From contig OZ025831.1 in NCBI GenBank assembly GCA_964019425.1, forward strand, positions 62,001-126,000: 64,000 nt of DNA. The letters are read 5' to 3'. The notes under the pieces were generated by a model. That model searched no databases. It was not told where the DNA came from and saw only the letters and a list, made by a program, of their open reading frames with translations. The DNA comes from Flectonema sp. DT1601 (Eukaryota > Euglenozoa > Diplonemea > Diplonemida > Diplonemidae). Positions 63,911 through 64,000 of this stretch are shown piece after piece. Each line of letters begins with the position of its first letter. The stretch's first letter is position 1. A program made the translations under genes and the position numbers.

Positions 63911-64000
63911 TCATTTCTTTGAGTCATCAACAACTTGCGGCTGATACCAGTCTTTGGTAGGAACTGGAATTCTCATTTTACTTTTTACGTTTGCGGCATT
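63911..64000 (-). CDS. C-terminal end of a gene continuing past the right edge
   Basis: The frame is open from the window edge to a TGA at 63911-63913, encoding about 29 residues that end with KMRIPVPTKDWYQPQVVDDS and two lysines. The residue mix is protein-like, and it is the right orientation for the next gene of the array. Too short to assign. Confidence 0.4.
   Translation of the reverse strand, partial: NAANVKSKMRIPVPTKDWYQPQVVDDSKK

Noticed and set aside
1-64000. Kinetoplastid origin
   Set aside because: The same-strand array and acceptor tracts fit, but several clear GT-AG cis-introns do not, so I leave the lineage open.
1-64000. tRNA, rRNA, CRISPR or autonomous transposon genes
   Set aside because: I saw no cloverleaf, rRNA core motif, regular spacer array, transposase or reverse-transcriptase motif.

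Overview
This is 64 kb of nuclear DNA from a unicellular, flagellated eukaryote. It is A+T-rich, with homopolymer runs of up to 43 bases. Genes use the standard stop codons and carry a few short GT-AG introns. Two genes point to motile cilia: outer-arm dynein intermediate chain DNAI2 and CFAP96. COG4 indicates a Golgi, a PDK/BCKDK-family kinase indicates mitochondria, and a four-domain voltage-gated cation channel and a GAF-phosphodiesterase indicate ion and cyclic-nucleotide signalling. I cannot name the lineage.

All 24 gene models, including one fragment at each edge, lie on the minus strand. Several neighbours are only 100-250 bp apart. At many genes a pyrimidine-rich stretch ending in CAG lies within about 60 bases of the ATG. 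This combination resembles polycistronic transcription with spliced-leader trans-splicing, as in Euglenozoa and dinoflagellates. Conventional cis-introns are also present (COG4, CFAP96, the CAP-domain gene, the channel, probably the phosphodiesterase), which argues against a kinetoplastid.

Layout from left to right (transcription runs right to left). 1-4008: three tandem paralogues of a secreted or type I membrane surface protein. 5349-25308: glutamate-decarboxylase-like enzyme, a hypothetical gene, DNAI2, PDK/BCKDK-like kinase, a small basic hypothetical gene, COG4, CFAP96, a four-GAF phosphodiesterase, and an MLO-like membrane protein with a B-box. 25309-30285: gene-free repeat island. 30286-44233: a ubiquitin-like/DUF4116-like protein, a very large SLOG(LSDAT)-SLATT protein, a methyltransferase-like protein, two hypotheticals and an EF-hand protein. 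44234-47952: second repeat island. 47953-50283: LamG-like plus multi-membrane-span protein. 50284-52994: third repeat island. 52995-64000: acylated TPR protein, a RanBP2-zinc-finger/CAP-domain protein, the four-domain channel with an unusual E/E/G/E filter, a nucleoside hydrolase, and the tail of one more gene.

The most interesting items are the SLOG-SLATT giant protein, whose domains are known from bacterial conflict and TRPM-type sensing systems; the gene architecture that suggests trans-splicing; the E/E/G/E channel; the four-GAF phosphodiesterase; and a family of short foldback repeats, one copy of which sits inside another repeat so that the empty site can be read elsewhere in the window.
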